Shown in pieces: positions 25,489 to 33,767 of a DNA stretch of 64,000 nt. The notes beneath the pieces were generated by a model. The model saw only the letters and a program-made list of their open reading frames with translations, was not told the DNA's origin and ran no database searches. A program made the translations under genes and the position numbers. Every line of letters starts with the position of its first letter. Within the stretch, counting starts at the first letter, position 1. The stretch is from contig NZ_ATTQ01000009.1 of NCBI RefSeq assembly GCF_000419765.1, positions 124,001 to 188,000 of the forward strand. Reading direction: 5' to 3'. The DNA comes from Rhizobium mongolense USDA 1844 (lineage in GTDB: Bacteria > Pseudomonadota > Alphaproteobacteria > Rhizobiales > Rhizobiaceae).

Positions 25489-27347
25489 GCCTTTGCCCTC
25501 ACAAGGTGGACTGTAAAACATGTGCCGTTGCCGCTGCTTGTGACATCGATCCGGCCGCCGTAATCGGCAACGATGTCCTTTGAAATGACAAGTCCGAGGC
25601 CCAAGCCTTTTTCCTTGGATGTATGGAACGGCGTAAAAAGAGTGTCGAGAATTGCCGGTGGAATGCCGGGTCCATTATCCGAAACGGTGATGGCGACCTG
25701 CTCTGGCGTTTCTGCAACGGATATCTCTACCTTCGCGTCGTCGCGGCCTTCGAGCGCCTCAAGGGCGTTCTGGAAGAGATTGATCAGGATCTGCTCCAGC
25801 CGGATTCGATTGCCCATGACGAAGAGTCCCGGTGGCGGCGTTCGGATGTCGAGTGCGTTCAACTGCCCGGCAAACCGGCTCTTCAGCAGGACGACGGCGC
25901 CTTCGATGATGGTGCTGAGCTCAACGGGTTCGGCAGCCGTCCTCCCCTTGCGCGCAAAGGCTTTCAATTCCTCGGTAATCGTGCCAATTCTTTCGGTGAG
26001 CTGAGCAATGGCGCCCAAATTCTCCTCGGCCGGACTTGGCTCTTGCCGCTGCAGGAAGACGCGGGCGTTATCTGCGTAAGCGCGGATCGTGGCAACCGGC
26101 TGATTGATCTCATGGGCGACGCCGGCTGCAACCTGCCCGAGGATGGCGAGCCGGTTCGCCTGCACGAGCTCCTGTTGTACGATTTGAAGCTTCGCCTCCG
26201 TATCGCGATGATCGGAAATTTCCGCCTGCAAGCGATCGCGAGCACGGCTCAATTCATCTGTCCTGGCAACGACCCGGCGCTCCAGTTCCTCGCGCATGGC
26301 CTGTTCGCTGGCGATCCTCATCACGGAGACCTGCCGCCGTCTCAGCAAAAAGGCCGCGATTGCAAGAACCGGCAGCAAAAACGCCAGTGCGAGAAGCCGC
26401 ATCTCCCGCACAGCCGACGCGACCGGCACTTCGGTTGGAACTAAATATTCCAGCCGCCATGGCGTCGTCGGAACGGCCGCAAAGAGGCGCAGATACTGGG
26501 CCTCTCCGCCGCCGGGCAGGACGGCAGAAACAATGGATGCGTCCGGGCTGATGGTTGACGGATGCATGATGGGAAGCTCTGCCAGTGGTGCATCTCCGAA
26601 CTGCAGACTGCTTCGAATGGATGCAAGATCCTGCTGCGGTACCGGCCCGGTGGTCATGAAACGCCAGGAAGGAATGCTCGTGATCAGAACGACCCCATGG
26701 TTGTCCGTCACGTAAACGGGCCTGTTTGCGTCACGCCAGTCGTTTTCCAGGCGGTCGAATTCCATTTTGACGACCACGACGCCGAGCGGAGCTGCCGCGC
26801 TGCCGACCCTGCGGGAGATGTAAAGGCCGGGACGTTTGCTGACGCTGCCAAGCGCGAAGTGTTCCGCCGTGCCTTGATCCATCGCGCGACGGAAATAGTC
26901 ACGGAACGCGTAGTCGTTTCCGACGAAACTGATCGGCTCGCGCCAGTTGCTTGAGGAGACGGCTATCCCGTCCGGACCGATGACATAAAGCACGGCGGCT
27001 TGCGTGCCGGTGACGAGCCGCTCCAGCTTGCGGTTCAAGAGATCGGTCGTGCCGCTCTTTGCAGACGAAAGCGCGTCGAGAACCTGTTGATCCTCCGAAA
27101 GAAGAAGCGGCAGGGCGCGAGGGCGCTCCAGAACGGCCGTCAGCAAGGCGACCTTGAGATTGGCGTCGGTGCGGGCCTGGCTTTCCAGCCCTTCGATCGC
27201 CGACCGGCGCCCGTAAAGTTCGGCGCCCACGAGCGCAGCCGCAATCAGGATCGCAGATGCGGCTAAGAACAGGATCCAGGCACGGCGCGCCTGCCGAATG
27301 ACGTCCGGCGGGGTTCGAACGTTGTCTGTGGTTGATCGCTGAAGCAT
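25485..27347 (-). CDS. dctB: C4-dicarboxylate sensor histidine kinase DctB
   Basis: A 620-residue membrane sensor. An N-terminal transmembrane helix (about 25-45) and a second near residue 310 flank a periplasmic double-PAS sensing region. Then come a cytoplasmic coiled coil (RVVARTDELSRARDRLQAEI), the HisKA box GVAHEINQPVATIRAYADNA and an ATPase domain with NLFQNALEAL, VSDNGPGIP and GLGLGLVISKDIV. It phosphorylates DctD in response to succinate, malate or fumarate. ATG 27347 is preferred; an in-frame TTG at 27365 falls inside a DctD-binding site. The gene is divergent from dctA. Confidence 0.94.
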   Translation of the reverse strand: MLQRSTTDNVRTPPDVIRQARRAWILFLAASAILIAAALVGAELYGRRSAIEGLESQARTDANLKVALLTAVLERPRALPLLLSEDQQVLDALSSAKSGTTDLLNRKLERLVTGTQAAVLYVIGPDGIAVSSSNWREPISFVGNDYAFRDYFRRAMDQGTAEHFALGSVSKRPGLYISRRVGSAAAPLGVVVVKMEFDRLENDWRDANRPVYVTDNHGVVLITSIPSWRFMTTGPVPQQDLASIRSSLQFGDAPLAELPIMHPSTISPDASIVSAVLPGGGEAQYLRLFAAVPTTPWRLEYLVPTEVPVASAVREMRLLALAFLLPVLAIAAFLLRRRQVSVMRIASEQAMREELERRVVARTDELSRARDRLQAEISDHRDTEAKLQIVQQELVQANRLAILGQVAAGVAHEINQPVATIRAYADNARVFLQRQEPSPAEENLGAIAQLTERIGTITEELKAFARKGRTAAEPVELSTIIEGAVVLLKSRFAGQLNALDIRTPPPGLFVMGNRIRLEQILINLFQNALEALEGRDDAKVEISVAETPEQVAITVSDNGPGIPPAILDTLFTPFHTSKEKGLGLGLVISKDIVADYGGRIDVTSSGNGTCFTVHLVRAKA

Positions 27348-27356
27348 GACGGAGAA

Positions 27357-27374
27357 TGTGCGCAATCTCGCACA
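27357..27374. promoter_or_regulatory. DctD upstream activating site 1 (distal)
   Basis: TGTGCG, six bases, CGCACA: a perfect dyad in the dctB-dctA intergenic region. It is 33 bp centre to centre (about three helical turns) from the second copy, matching the tandem DctD sites known upstream of rhizobial dctA. It lies about 107 bases upstream of the sigma-54 promoter and starts 10 bases from the dctB ATG. Confidence 0.8.
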
Positions 27375-27388
27375 ATGGTCAAATCACT

Positions 27389-27408
27389 TTGTGCGAAAAG
27401 ACGCCCAA
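27389..27408. promoter_or_regulatory. DctD upstream activating site 2 (proximal)
   Basis: TTGTGCG, six bases, CGCCCAA: the same dyad as site 1 with one mismatch in the right arm. The stronger distal and weaker proximal arrangement suggests cooperative DctD binding. Confidence 0.75.
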
Positions 27409-27479
27409 GCGAGTTCGCTTTCGCGAGCGGCTTTTCAAGAAGATGCGAAAAAACAGCACTTTAGAGGCATGAACGCAAA

Positions 27480-27496
27480 CTGGCACACCTGTTGCA
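27480..27496 (+). promoter_or_regulatory. Sigma-54 promoter of dctA
   Basis: CTGGCACACCTGTTGCA: TGGCAC (27481-27486) and TTGCA (27492-27496) with the -24/-12 spacing required by RpoN. Transcription would start near 27508, leaving a leader of about 87 bases. DctD encoded on the other side would activate it. Confidence 0.88.
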
Positions 27497-27594
27497 AAGT
27501 GTCTGCAAACAGCCGGGTGGCTGTTGAATTACCAGATATCCGCATCATCCGCCCCGGGAGGCCATTGTCGGTTTGGGGCTTTATGGAGGACACT

Positions 27595-28929
27595 ATGGGT
27601 GTAGCAATTCCAGCCGCGCCGGCGCGCGGCAAAGTTCCATTCTACCGGCATCTCTACGTGCAGGTCGTTTTCGCCATCTGTGCAGGCATGCTGCTCGGGC
27701 ACTTCTACCCCGAGGTCGGCACGGCGCTGAAACCGCTTGGCGATGCCTTTATCAAGCTCGTCAAGATGATCATCGCGCCGGTCATTTTCCTGACGGTGGC
27801 AACCGGTATCGCCGGCATGTCCGATCTGCAAAAGGTCGGGCGCGTCGCCGGCAAGGCGATGATCTACTTCCTCGTCTTTTCGACGCTCGCACTTGCCGTT
27901 GGCCTTGTCGTTTCCAACGTCATCCAGCCGGGTGCAGGCATGCATATCGATCCGGCCACGCTCGACGCCAAGGCGGTGGCAACCTATGCCGAAAAAGCCC
28001 ATGACTCGACCATTACCGGCTTCTTGATGAACATCATCCCGACGACCATCGTCGGTGCTTTCGCCGACGGCGACATCCTGCAGGTGCTGTTCTTCTCGGT
28101 ACTGTTCGGTATTGCGCTGGCCATGGTCGGCGACCGCGGCCGGCCGGTCGTGGATTTCCTGCAGGCTTTGACGACGCCGATCTTCCGCCTCGTGGCGATC
28201 CTGATGAAGGCGGCCCCCATCGGAGCCTTCGGCGCGATGGCCTTTACGATCGGCAAATATGGCATCGGTTCGATCGCCAACCTTGCCATGCTCATCGGCA
28301 CGTTCTATCTGACATCGCTGCTTTTCGTGCTGGTCGTGCTCGGCGGGGTTGCCCGCTACAACGGCTTCTCGATCCTGGCGCTGATCCGCTACATCAAGGA
28401 AGAACTGCTGCTTGTTCTGGGTACGTCGTCGTCGGAAGCAGCCCTTCCCGGCCTCATGGCGAAGATGGAACAAGCCGGCTGCAAGCGCTCCGTCGTCGGG
28501 CTGGTGATCCCGACCGGCTATTCCTTCAATCTCGACGGAACCAACATCTACATGACACTGGCAGCCCTGTTCATCGCCCAGGCGACGGACACGCCGCTGT
28601 CCTTCGCCGACCAGATCCTGCTCTTGCTGGTCGCCATGCTGAGCTCTAAGGGTGCTGCAGGCATCACCGGTGCGGGCTTCATCACGCTCGCTGCCACGCT
28701 CTCGGTCGTTCCCTCGGTTCCCGTCGCCGGCATGGCGCTCATCCTCGGCATCGACCGCTTCATGTCGGAATGCCGCGCGTTGACGAATTTCGTCGGAAAC
28801 GCAGTCGCCACCGTTGTCGTCGCGCGCTGGGAGAACGAACTGGACCAGACGAAGTTTGCTGCGGCAATGGCCGGTGAGCTGCCGGAGAGTGGTGACGTGA
28901 CCGTGCCGGCACTGCAGGCTGCCGAATAA
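27595..28929 (+). CDS. dctA: C4-dicarboxylate:proton symporter DctA
   Basis: A 444-residue inner-membrane transporter of the DAACS family importing succinate, malate and fumarate; it fuels nitrogen fixation in nodules. Motifs include KLVKMIIAPVIFLTVATGIAG, the serine-rich LVLGTSSSEAALPGLMAKME loop, GLVIPTGYSFNLDGTNIYMTLAA and LSSKGAAGITGAGFITLAATL, with about eight helices and two re-entrant loops. The ATG at 27595 has GGAGGA upstream; the open frame to 27346 runs through the promoter and is not coding. Confidence 0.96.
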   Translation: MGVAIPAAPARGKVPFYRHLYVQVVFAICAGMLLGHFYPEVGTALKPLGDAFIKLVKMIIAPVIFLTVATGIAGMSDLQKVGRVAGKAMIYFLVFSTLALAVGLVVSNVIQPGAGMHIDPATLDAKAVATYAEKAHDSTITGFLMNIIPTTIVGAFADGDILQVLFFSVLFGIALAMVGDRGRPVVDFLQALTTPIFRLVAILMKAAPIGAFGAMAFTIGKYGIGSIANLAMLIGTFYLTSLLFVLVVLGGVARYNGFSILALIRYIKEELLLVLGTSSSEAALPGLMAKMEQAGCKRSVVGLVIPTGYSFNLDGTNIYMTLAALFIAQATDTPLSFADQILLLLVAMLSSKGAAGITGAGFITLAATLSVVPSVPVAGMALILGIDRFMSECRALTNFVGNAVATVVVARWENELDQTKFAAAMAGELPESGDVTVPALQAAE

Positions 28930-28957
28930 AGACTGAGCTGTCACCGATCGAGAAGTC

Positions 28958-28984
28958 GCCGCGCTCTGCAGAGGGCGCGGCTTT
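28958..28984 (+). terminator. Probable rho-independent terminator after dctA
   Basis: GCCGCG and CGCGGC form the outer stem around CTCTGCAGAG, itself a palindrome, followed by a short TTT. It begins 28 bases after the dctA stop. The T tract is short, so termination may be partial. Confidence 0.5.
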
Positions 28985-29166
28985 CCCGCCTCCACAAAGG
29001 CGAAAAAGGCAGCTTTCTCTGGTTCGTCAATCCGACGCGCAACGCGCAGGCGACCGGGGTCGAGCTTGCCGAGGGAATGGGAACGTTTACCGGCGAAAGA
29101 GCGTCAATGGCCATCGACTGGAGCCACTATGGCGGCCAGATCGAAATCTCGCCGCGCGAGGGCTGA
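28978..29166 (+). pseudogene. C-terminal fragment of a beta-galactosidase-like glycoside hydrolase
   Basis: The translation around LHKGEKGSFLWFVNPTRNAQ, continuing with a TGERASMAIDWSHYGG stretch to a TGA at 29164-29166, reads like the C-terminal beta-sandwich of GH35/GH42-type beta-galactosidases, where 'FLWVxNPTR' is common. No start, ribosome site or catalytic domain precedes it; the frame simply continues from the dctA stop. It is a gene remnant next to a terminator. The family call rests on this motif from memory. Confidence 0.5.
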
Positions 29167-29289
29167 TCCTGCCGTTGGGCTAAAAGCCTGGTCAGCAGAC
29201 GCCCGCGCGGGTCCAATTATGCCGCGCGGCCGTTCTTGAAGAGGTGGTTCAGGACGGCTGGGAGGGCACCGTATAGCCCTGCTGCCTCT

Positions 29290-30213
29290 TCATTCCGCTG
29301 CGATTTTCTCGATGTCGTTTGCCTGAACGATACGCTCAAGCAGCGCCGTTTCTTCCGGACTGAGATCAATAAGTGGCGGACGAACGGGGCCGGGGTCCCG
29401 GTCAAGCACCCGCAGCCCGGCCTTGATGATCGAGACCGCGTAACCCTTCTTGCGATTGCGCAACGCCACAAAGGGAAAGAAGAAATTCTTGAGGATCTCG
29501 TCGACAACAGGCTGATTGCCTGTGCGAAGCGCCTGATAGCAACGCTGGGCGAGCGCCGGTACGAAATTGAACACGGCCGAGGAGTAAGTGGTGACGCCGG
29601 CTGCAAAATAGGCCTGCGCATACACCTCATGCGTCGGCATGCCGCCGACATAGACCAGACGGTCCTGAAGCTTGGTTGTGATCTCGATCACCTTGTCGAC
29701 ATCACCTACGCCGTCTTTAAAGCCGATGAGGTTCGGGCACTCATCGCAAAGCCTTGCAATGCTGTCCGCCGTCAAGACCGCATTGTCGCGGTTATAGACG
29801 ATGACACCGATGCCGACCGACTTGCAGACGGCCCTCACATGGTTGATGAGGCCGGCTTGTTCGCTGAACATCAGATAGGGCGGCAAAAGCAATAAACCGT
29901 CTGCGCCGGATTTTTCGGCGGATTTCGCGATGTCGATTGCAAGCGAGGTGCCGTATCCGGCGCCGGAGATGATCGGTGTTTTCCCAGCCGATCCTTTTGC
30001 CGCCGCCACGACGGAAGGAATTTCCTGCGGATTGAGCGAAAAGAATTCGCCGGTACCGCCCGCGGCGAACAACGCGGCTGCGCCATAGCCGGCCAGCCAT
30101 TCGATGTGTTTGCGGTAAGCATCCTCGTCGAATTTGAGATCTTGATGGAAATGTGTGACGGGGAAGGAGAGAAGTCCGCTGCCCACCGCGCGCTTGAGTT
30201 CAATTGGATCCAT
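29290..30213 (-). CDS. kdgD: 5-dehydro-4-deoxyglucarate dehydratase
   Basis: A 307-residue DHDPS-superfamily lyase converting 5-keto-4-deoxy-D-glucarate to 2,5-dioxopentanoate (alpha-ketoglutarate semialdehyde) with CO2 release. It shows FAAGGTGEFFSLNPQE (GTGE oxoacid-binding motif), the catalytic Tyr in VIVYNRDNAVL, the Schiff-base Lys in LIGFKDGVGDVDK (near residue 170) and TYSSAVFNFVP. The ending QANDIEKIAAE is intact. It lies 47 bases downstream of the mannonate dehydratase gene and probably shares its promoter and GntR control. The next enzyme, a semialdehyde dehydrogenase, is not present nearby. Confidence 0.92.
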   Translation of the reverse strand: MDPIELKRAVGSGLLSFPVTHFHQDLKFDEDAYRKHIEWLAGYGAAALFAAGGTGEFFSLNPQEIPSVVAAAKGSAGKTPIISGAGYGTSLAIDIAKSAEKSGADGLLLLPPYLMFSEQAGLINHVRAVCKSVGIGVIVYNRDNAVLTADSIARLCDECPNLIGFKDGVGDVDKVIEITTKLQDRLVYVGGMPTHEVYAQAYFAAGVTTYSSAVFNFVPALAQRCYQALRTGNQPVVDEILKNFFFPFVALRNRKKGYAVSIIKAGLRVLDRDPGPVRPPLIDLSPEETALLERIVQANDIEKIAAE

Positions 30214-30260
30214 TGTTCATTCCCGTTTGAAGTTCATTGATGAAGGGATGCGGCATCGGC

Positions 30261-31241
30261 TTAAATAGACGATGTCTCGAGCGCTTCGATGAGCGCTGCG
30301 ATGTAGCCGTAGCAAAAGGCAAAGGCGACGCCGGAAGGATCCCTGCCGCTGATCGTCGGGACGTGGTCGGGCATCAGCATGTATTTGTAGCCGACCTCTT
30401 TGTAGATCCGTGCAGAGCGGACCATGTCCATGTCGCCCTCGTCGGGGAAGGTTTCCATGAAGGACAGCTTTCCGCCTCTGATGTTGCGGAAGTGGACATT
30501 GAAGATTTTTCCGCGCGTTCCGAACCAGCGGATGATGTCATCGATTTCTTCACGCGGGTTCTCGAGCATCTCACCGATCGACCCCTGGCAGAAATTCAGT
30601 CCGTGATAGGGGCTTTCGTGCATGGTCACGAATTTCTTCAGGCCGTCGACCGTCCCAAGGACGCGGGTGACGCCGCGATAACCGGGGGGCGTGTAGGGAT
30701 CATGCGGATGGCAGGCGAGCCGCACGCGATTGGTTTCGGCAACCGGCACGACACGCTTGAGGAAATAATCGATTCTTTCCCAGTTTTCGTCCTCAGAAAG
30801 CTCCCCGGCAAGGCCCGGCGCCGCCGCCTGATTGGCTTTTTCCCAGCGAAAGGCCTCGTTCATCGAGCCGCCGCGGCCCGGTTCCATCGGCGTGCGGGGG
30901 ATGCCGATCAGATTGAGGTTGTACTTCGCCGCGGGAATGCCTGCCGCGGCAATATCCTCGATCAGTCTGCAGACGGCATCGATCTGACGATCACGCTTAG
31001 GACCGGCAAGAAGAATATCTGGATAAGAGGCGTTCTCAATCGGCCGCGAGGGAAGGGGCAACTGGACCATATCGAGAATCAATCCGAAGCTCTCGACCTT
31101 GTCGCGGTGGCGTTCCAGGTCATCAAGGGTCCAGCTCGCAGGCGGTCCAGGCGGGTCGGCGCAGATATGCTTCAGCCCGAGCTGTGCGAAAACACGGAAA
31201 TCGTCGTCGTCGCGAACCGCGACCTGGGTGCCAACATACAT
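30261..31241 (-). CDS. Mannonate dehydratase (UxuA family)
   Basis: A 326-residue TIM-barrel metalloenzyme predicted to dehydrate D-mannonate to 2-keto-3-deoxygluconate in hexuronate breakdown. UxuA-type features are GLKHICADPP, NLNLIGIPRTPMEPGRGGS, RLACHPHDPY (metal ligands), LNFCQGSIGEM, FNVHFRNIRG and LMPDHVPTISG. Length is shorter than enteric UxuA (394). The ATG at 31241 has GGAGAGGA upstream; nine codons of open frame before it are rejected. Paired with kdgD under GntR sites, it points to uronate or aldarate catabolism. Confidence 0.82.
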   Translation of the reverse strand: MYVGTQVAVRDDDDFRVFAQLGLKHICADPPGPPASWTLDDLERHRDKVESFGLILDMVQLPLPSRPIENASYPDILLAGPKRDRQIDAVCRLIEDIAAAGIPAAKYNLNLIGIPRTPMEPGRGGSMNEAFRWEKANQAAAPGLAGELSEDENWERIDYFLKRVVPVAETNRVRLACHPHDPYTPPGYRGVTRVLGTVDGLKKFVTMHESPYHGLNFCQGSIGEMLENPREEIDDIIRWFGTRGKIFNVHFRNIRGGKLSFMETFPDEGDMDMVRSARIYKEVGYKYMLMPDHVPTISGRDPSGVAFAFCYGYIAALIEALETSSI

Positions 31242-31265
31242 GGTTTGAAATCCTCTCCAATTCAG

Positions 31266-31288
31266 CAATGTCGTATGACATAATATGA
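31266..31288. promoter_or_regulatory. Candidate GntR operator upstream of the mannonate dehydratase gene
   Basis: Contains TGTC-GTAT-GACA (31269-31280) overlapping ATGACATAATATG (31275-31287). The 13-base word recurs exactly at 32110-32122 near the start of the divergent transport operon, and ATGTCGTAT recurs there inverted. It lies 25 bases upstream of the ATG, a repressor position. Confidence 0.55.
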
Positions 31289-31310
31289 ATTTCGAAAGGT
31301 GTCGAGTATC

Positions 31311-32012
31311 TTATTGCTGTTCGGCCAGCATCCGGTAGCGCCGCTGGCTGGCAAGCAAATGCGCACGCATGGCCTGCCGCGCCCGCTCGGGCTCCTGATC
31401 CGCAATGGCCTCAAGGATCTCGATGTGTTCTGCGTGAACCTTGTCGAGGTAGGCGCGATCATGAGCCTCGGGCAGCGTCGGGAACTGCCCCCTGGGAATG
31501 GAGCGAGGCCCGAAATGCCGCAAAACGTCGACATAGAAGCGGTTATTCGTCGCTGCCGCGATCGCCATGTGAAACTCGTAATCTGCTTCAACGGTGGGGG
31601 CGCCATCTTCGATCATCTGGGCCATCTTGCGGTTGGCTGCACGGATCGCAGCCTCTTGTTCAGCTGTTCTTCGATAGGCCGCAATGGCTGCCGCTTCTCC
31701 CTCTGCGGCCATGCGAAATTCAAGCAATTCAAGGGTTTCCGGGATGCTCTTGATTTCTACCGGCGTTAACGAAAATGCCTTTTGTGCGGATGGATTGCTG
31801 ACGAACACTCCCTTTCCCTGGATCGGCCGGACATAGCCGGCTGAGCGAAGATCAGCGATAGCTTCGCGAACAACGGTGCGGCTTACGCCGAAAGTCGCCT
31901 CCAGTTGCGGCTCGGTGGGCAACTGGTCGCCCTCTTTGAGCTTTCCTGATTCGATCTGGGCACGCATCTGATCGATCAGCTGCTGTGCAAGTCTTTCCCG
32001 GCTCCGTCGCAT
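31311..32012 (-). CDS. GntR/FadR-family regulator of the uronate locus (predicted)
   Basis: A 233-residue regulator with an N-terminal winged helix (RERLAQQLIDQMRAQIESG through EATFGVSRTVVREAIADLRSAGYV) and a C-terminal FCD helical domain with metal-ligand histidines (YEFHMAIAAATNN, VHAEHIEILEAI). It resembles UxuR/ExuR-type regulators. The start at 32012 is taken by homology; the frame is open to 32105 but would cross the operator region. It sits between the catabolic pair and the transport operon, whose control regions share a word. Confidence 0.85.
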   Translation of the reverse strand: MRRSRERLAQQLIDQMRAQIESGKLKEGDQLPTEPQLEATFGVSRTVVREAIADLRSAGYVRPIQGKGVFVSNPSAQKAFSLTPVEIKSIPETLELLEFRMAAEGEAAAIAAYRRTAEQEAAIRAANRKMAQMIEDGAPTVEADYEFHMAIAAATNNRFYVDVLRHFGPRSIPRGQFPTLPEAHDRAYLDKVHAEHIEILEAIADQEPERARQAMRAHLLASQRRYRMLAEQQ

Positions 32013-32091
32013 TCTTATATCCCAACCCCTCACAGCGCCTGTCGCAAATGCCCAGGGGCGGCTCTTGCCAACCCGCGGGAAGTTCTGTAAA

Positions 32092-32124
32092 TCATAATAC
32101 GACATACCGATGACATAATATGTC
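32092..32124. promoter_or_regulatory. Candidate GntR operator in the regulator/transport divergent promoter
   Basis: A composite element: ATACGACAT (32097-32105) and the near-perfect palindrome GACATAATATGTC (32112-32124). Part of it (ATGACATAATATG) is identical to the site at 31275-31287. It lies between the GntR start and the binding-protein gene at 32153, so it can serve both. Confidence 0.55.
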
Positions 32125-32152
32125 TTCTATAGTAGACCAGGGAGGAATTGAA

Positions 32153-33748
32153 ATGAAGCATTTTCGTAAGGGGCTATTCGTTGGGGCCGCCATCAGCTTG
32201 TTGGCGCTGACTGCTTCTGCCGCCGTCGCCGAAACGCCGAAGGACCAACTCGTCATCGGCACGTCGCTTGCCCAGGTGTTGTCGCTTGATCCGCAGCAGG
32301 CGACGGAAGGCAAGGCCAATGAAATCATGTGCAATCTCTATGACCGACTGGTCCTGGCGACGCCGGGGGGGAAGATCGCTCCGCAACTGGCAGAAAGCTG
32401 GGCGATCGATGACAAAGGGATCACGTTCAAGCTCAGGGAGGCGGCGTTTGCCTCGGGTAATCCGGTGACATCGAAGGATGTTGTTTTTTCGCTGACGCGT
32501 CTGCTCAAGATGAACCAGGCGGCTGCGGCCAACCTGAAGCGGGTCGGTTACAATGCTGACAATGTTGAAAAGCTGGTGACGGCACCCGATGAGCGTACAG
32601 TGCGCATTGATCTTTCGGGCGAGGTTACCCCGGAATTGCTTCTCTATCGTCTCGCCATGGTAACCACCAGCGTTGTCGACAGCGTCGAGGTTGAGAAGCA
32701 CGTCAAGGATAACGACTTTGGAAACGCGTGGCTGCGCACGAACTCTGCCGGTTCGGGGCCCTTCACGCTCAATCGCTGGACACCCAACGAAATCGTCATC
32801 CTGGACGTCAACAAGGATTATGTCGGGGGCGAACCGAAGATGCGGCGCGTCGTTATCCGGCATGTTCCCGAAAGCCAGGTCGAGCGCCTGATGCTCGAGC
32901 GCGGCGACATCGACATTGCAAGCGCATTGAGCGCATCTGATCTTGCGACGTTTCAAAATAAGCAGGGATTCCAAATTCAGCGCGTGCCGACCGGCGGGTT
33001 CTATGTGCTGTCGATGAATGCCGAAAACCAATATCTGTCTAATCCAAAGGTCCGCGAGGCGATTGCCTACGGCATCGATTATGCGGGCATCGAAAAGACG
33101 ATCATGGGGCCTTACGGCCGGGTGCGGACGGTGCCGGTGCCGGAGAATTACGAATATGCCATTTCGAGCCCTGACTGGCATCTCGATGTCGAAAGGGCCA
33201 AGTCGCTGCTGGCGGAGGCCGGGTTCAAGGATGGCTTTTCGCTATCTTTGAAAACGATCGCGCAGACCCCGCGTATCGATCTTGCCACAGCCATCCAGGC
33301 CTCGCTTGCGCAGATCGGCATCAAGGTCAATATCCAGCAGGGTAACGGATCGGAGATCATCGCGGCCCACCGTGCCCGCGATTTCGACCTCTTGATCCCG
33401 CAGACAGGCGCCTACATGCCGAACGTCCTTGGCTCGATGGAGCAGTTCTCCAGCAATCCGGACAATTCGAAGGAGGCAAACAACGCCGGCAATTTCGTCT
33501 GGCGCTCGGCCTGGGACATCCCCGAACTGACGAAGCTGACCGCAAAGGCTTCGCTGGAGCCGGATGCCAAGAAGCGCGGCGAGCTTTATGTCGAAATGCA
33601 GAAGATGTTCGTCGACCTCAAGCCGGCAGTGCTGCCGCTCTTCGAGCGATATGAGCCGATCGTTCTTAATGCGCGCGTTAAAGACTATGTCGGCCACCCT
33701 AACATGACGACGCGACTTGAAGCCGTAGCCAAGGCGGAAGCCGAATAA
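32153..33748 (+). CDS. Peptide/oligosaccharide-type ABC transporter substrate-binding protein (family 5)
   Basis: A 531-residue periplasmic protein of the DppA/OppA family (SBP_bac_5). A signal peptide (residues 1-27, LLALTASAAVA) precedes LVIGTSLAQVLSLDPQQATE, NLYDRLVLATPGGKIAPQLAESW, SGPFTLNRWTPNEIVILDVNKDYVGG (with only short stretches identical to DppA) and VREAIAYGIDYAGIEKTIMG. The ATG at 32153 has GGAGGAAT upstream. Although the family is named for peptides, rhizobial members import sugars and uronides too; the linked uronate genes and shared operator make a uronide ligand likely. Confidence 0.88.
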   Translation: MKHFRKGLFVGAAISLLALTASAAVAETPKDQLVIGTSLAQVLSLDPQQATEGKANEIMCNLYDRLVLATPGGKIAPQLAESWAIDDKGITFKLREAAFASGNPVTSKDVVFSLTRLLKMNQAAAANLKRVGYNADNVEKLVTAPDERTVRIDLSGEVTPELLLYRLAMVTTSVVDSVEVEKHVKDNDFGNAWLRTNSAGSGPFTLNRWTPNEIVILDVNKDYVGGEPKMRRVVIRHVPESQVERLMLERGDIDIASALSASDLATFQNKQGFQIQRVPTGGFYVLSMNAENQYLSNPKVREAIAYGIDYAGIEKTIMGPYGRVRTVPVPENYEYAISSPDWHLDVERAKSLLAEAGFKDGFSLSLKTIAQTPRIDLATAIQASLAQIGIKVNIQQGNGSEIIAAHRARDFDLLIPQTGAYMPNVLGSMEQFSSNPDNSKEANNAGNFVWRSAWDIPELTKLTAKASLEPDAKKRGELYVEMQKMFVDLKPAVLPLFERYEPIVLNARVKDYVGHPNMTTRLEAVAKAEAE

Positions 33749-33767
33749 CCGACACAGGCAGCCGATC

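Noticed and set aside
27529..28995. 488-codon open frame antisense to dctA
   Set aside because: Extremely rich in Asp, His, Gln and Arg with no fold-like pattern; a reverse-frame artefact of the dctA membrane protein.
30237..31283. 348-codon open frame on the plus strand opposite the mannonate dehydratase gene
   Set aside because: It is the antisense shadow of a gene with clear family motifs; the composition is typical of GC-rich reverse frames and it has no ribosome site.
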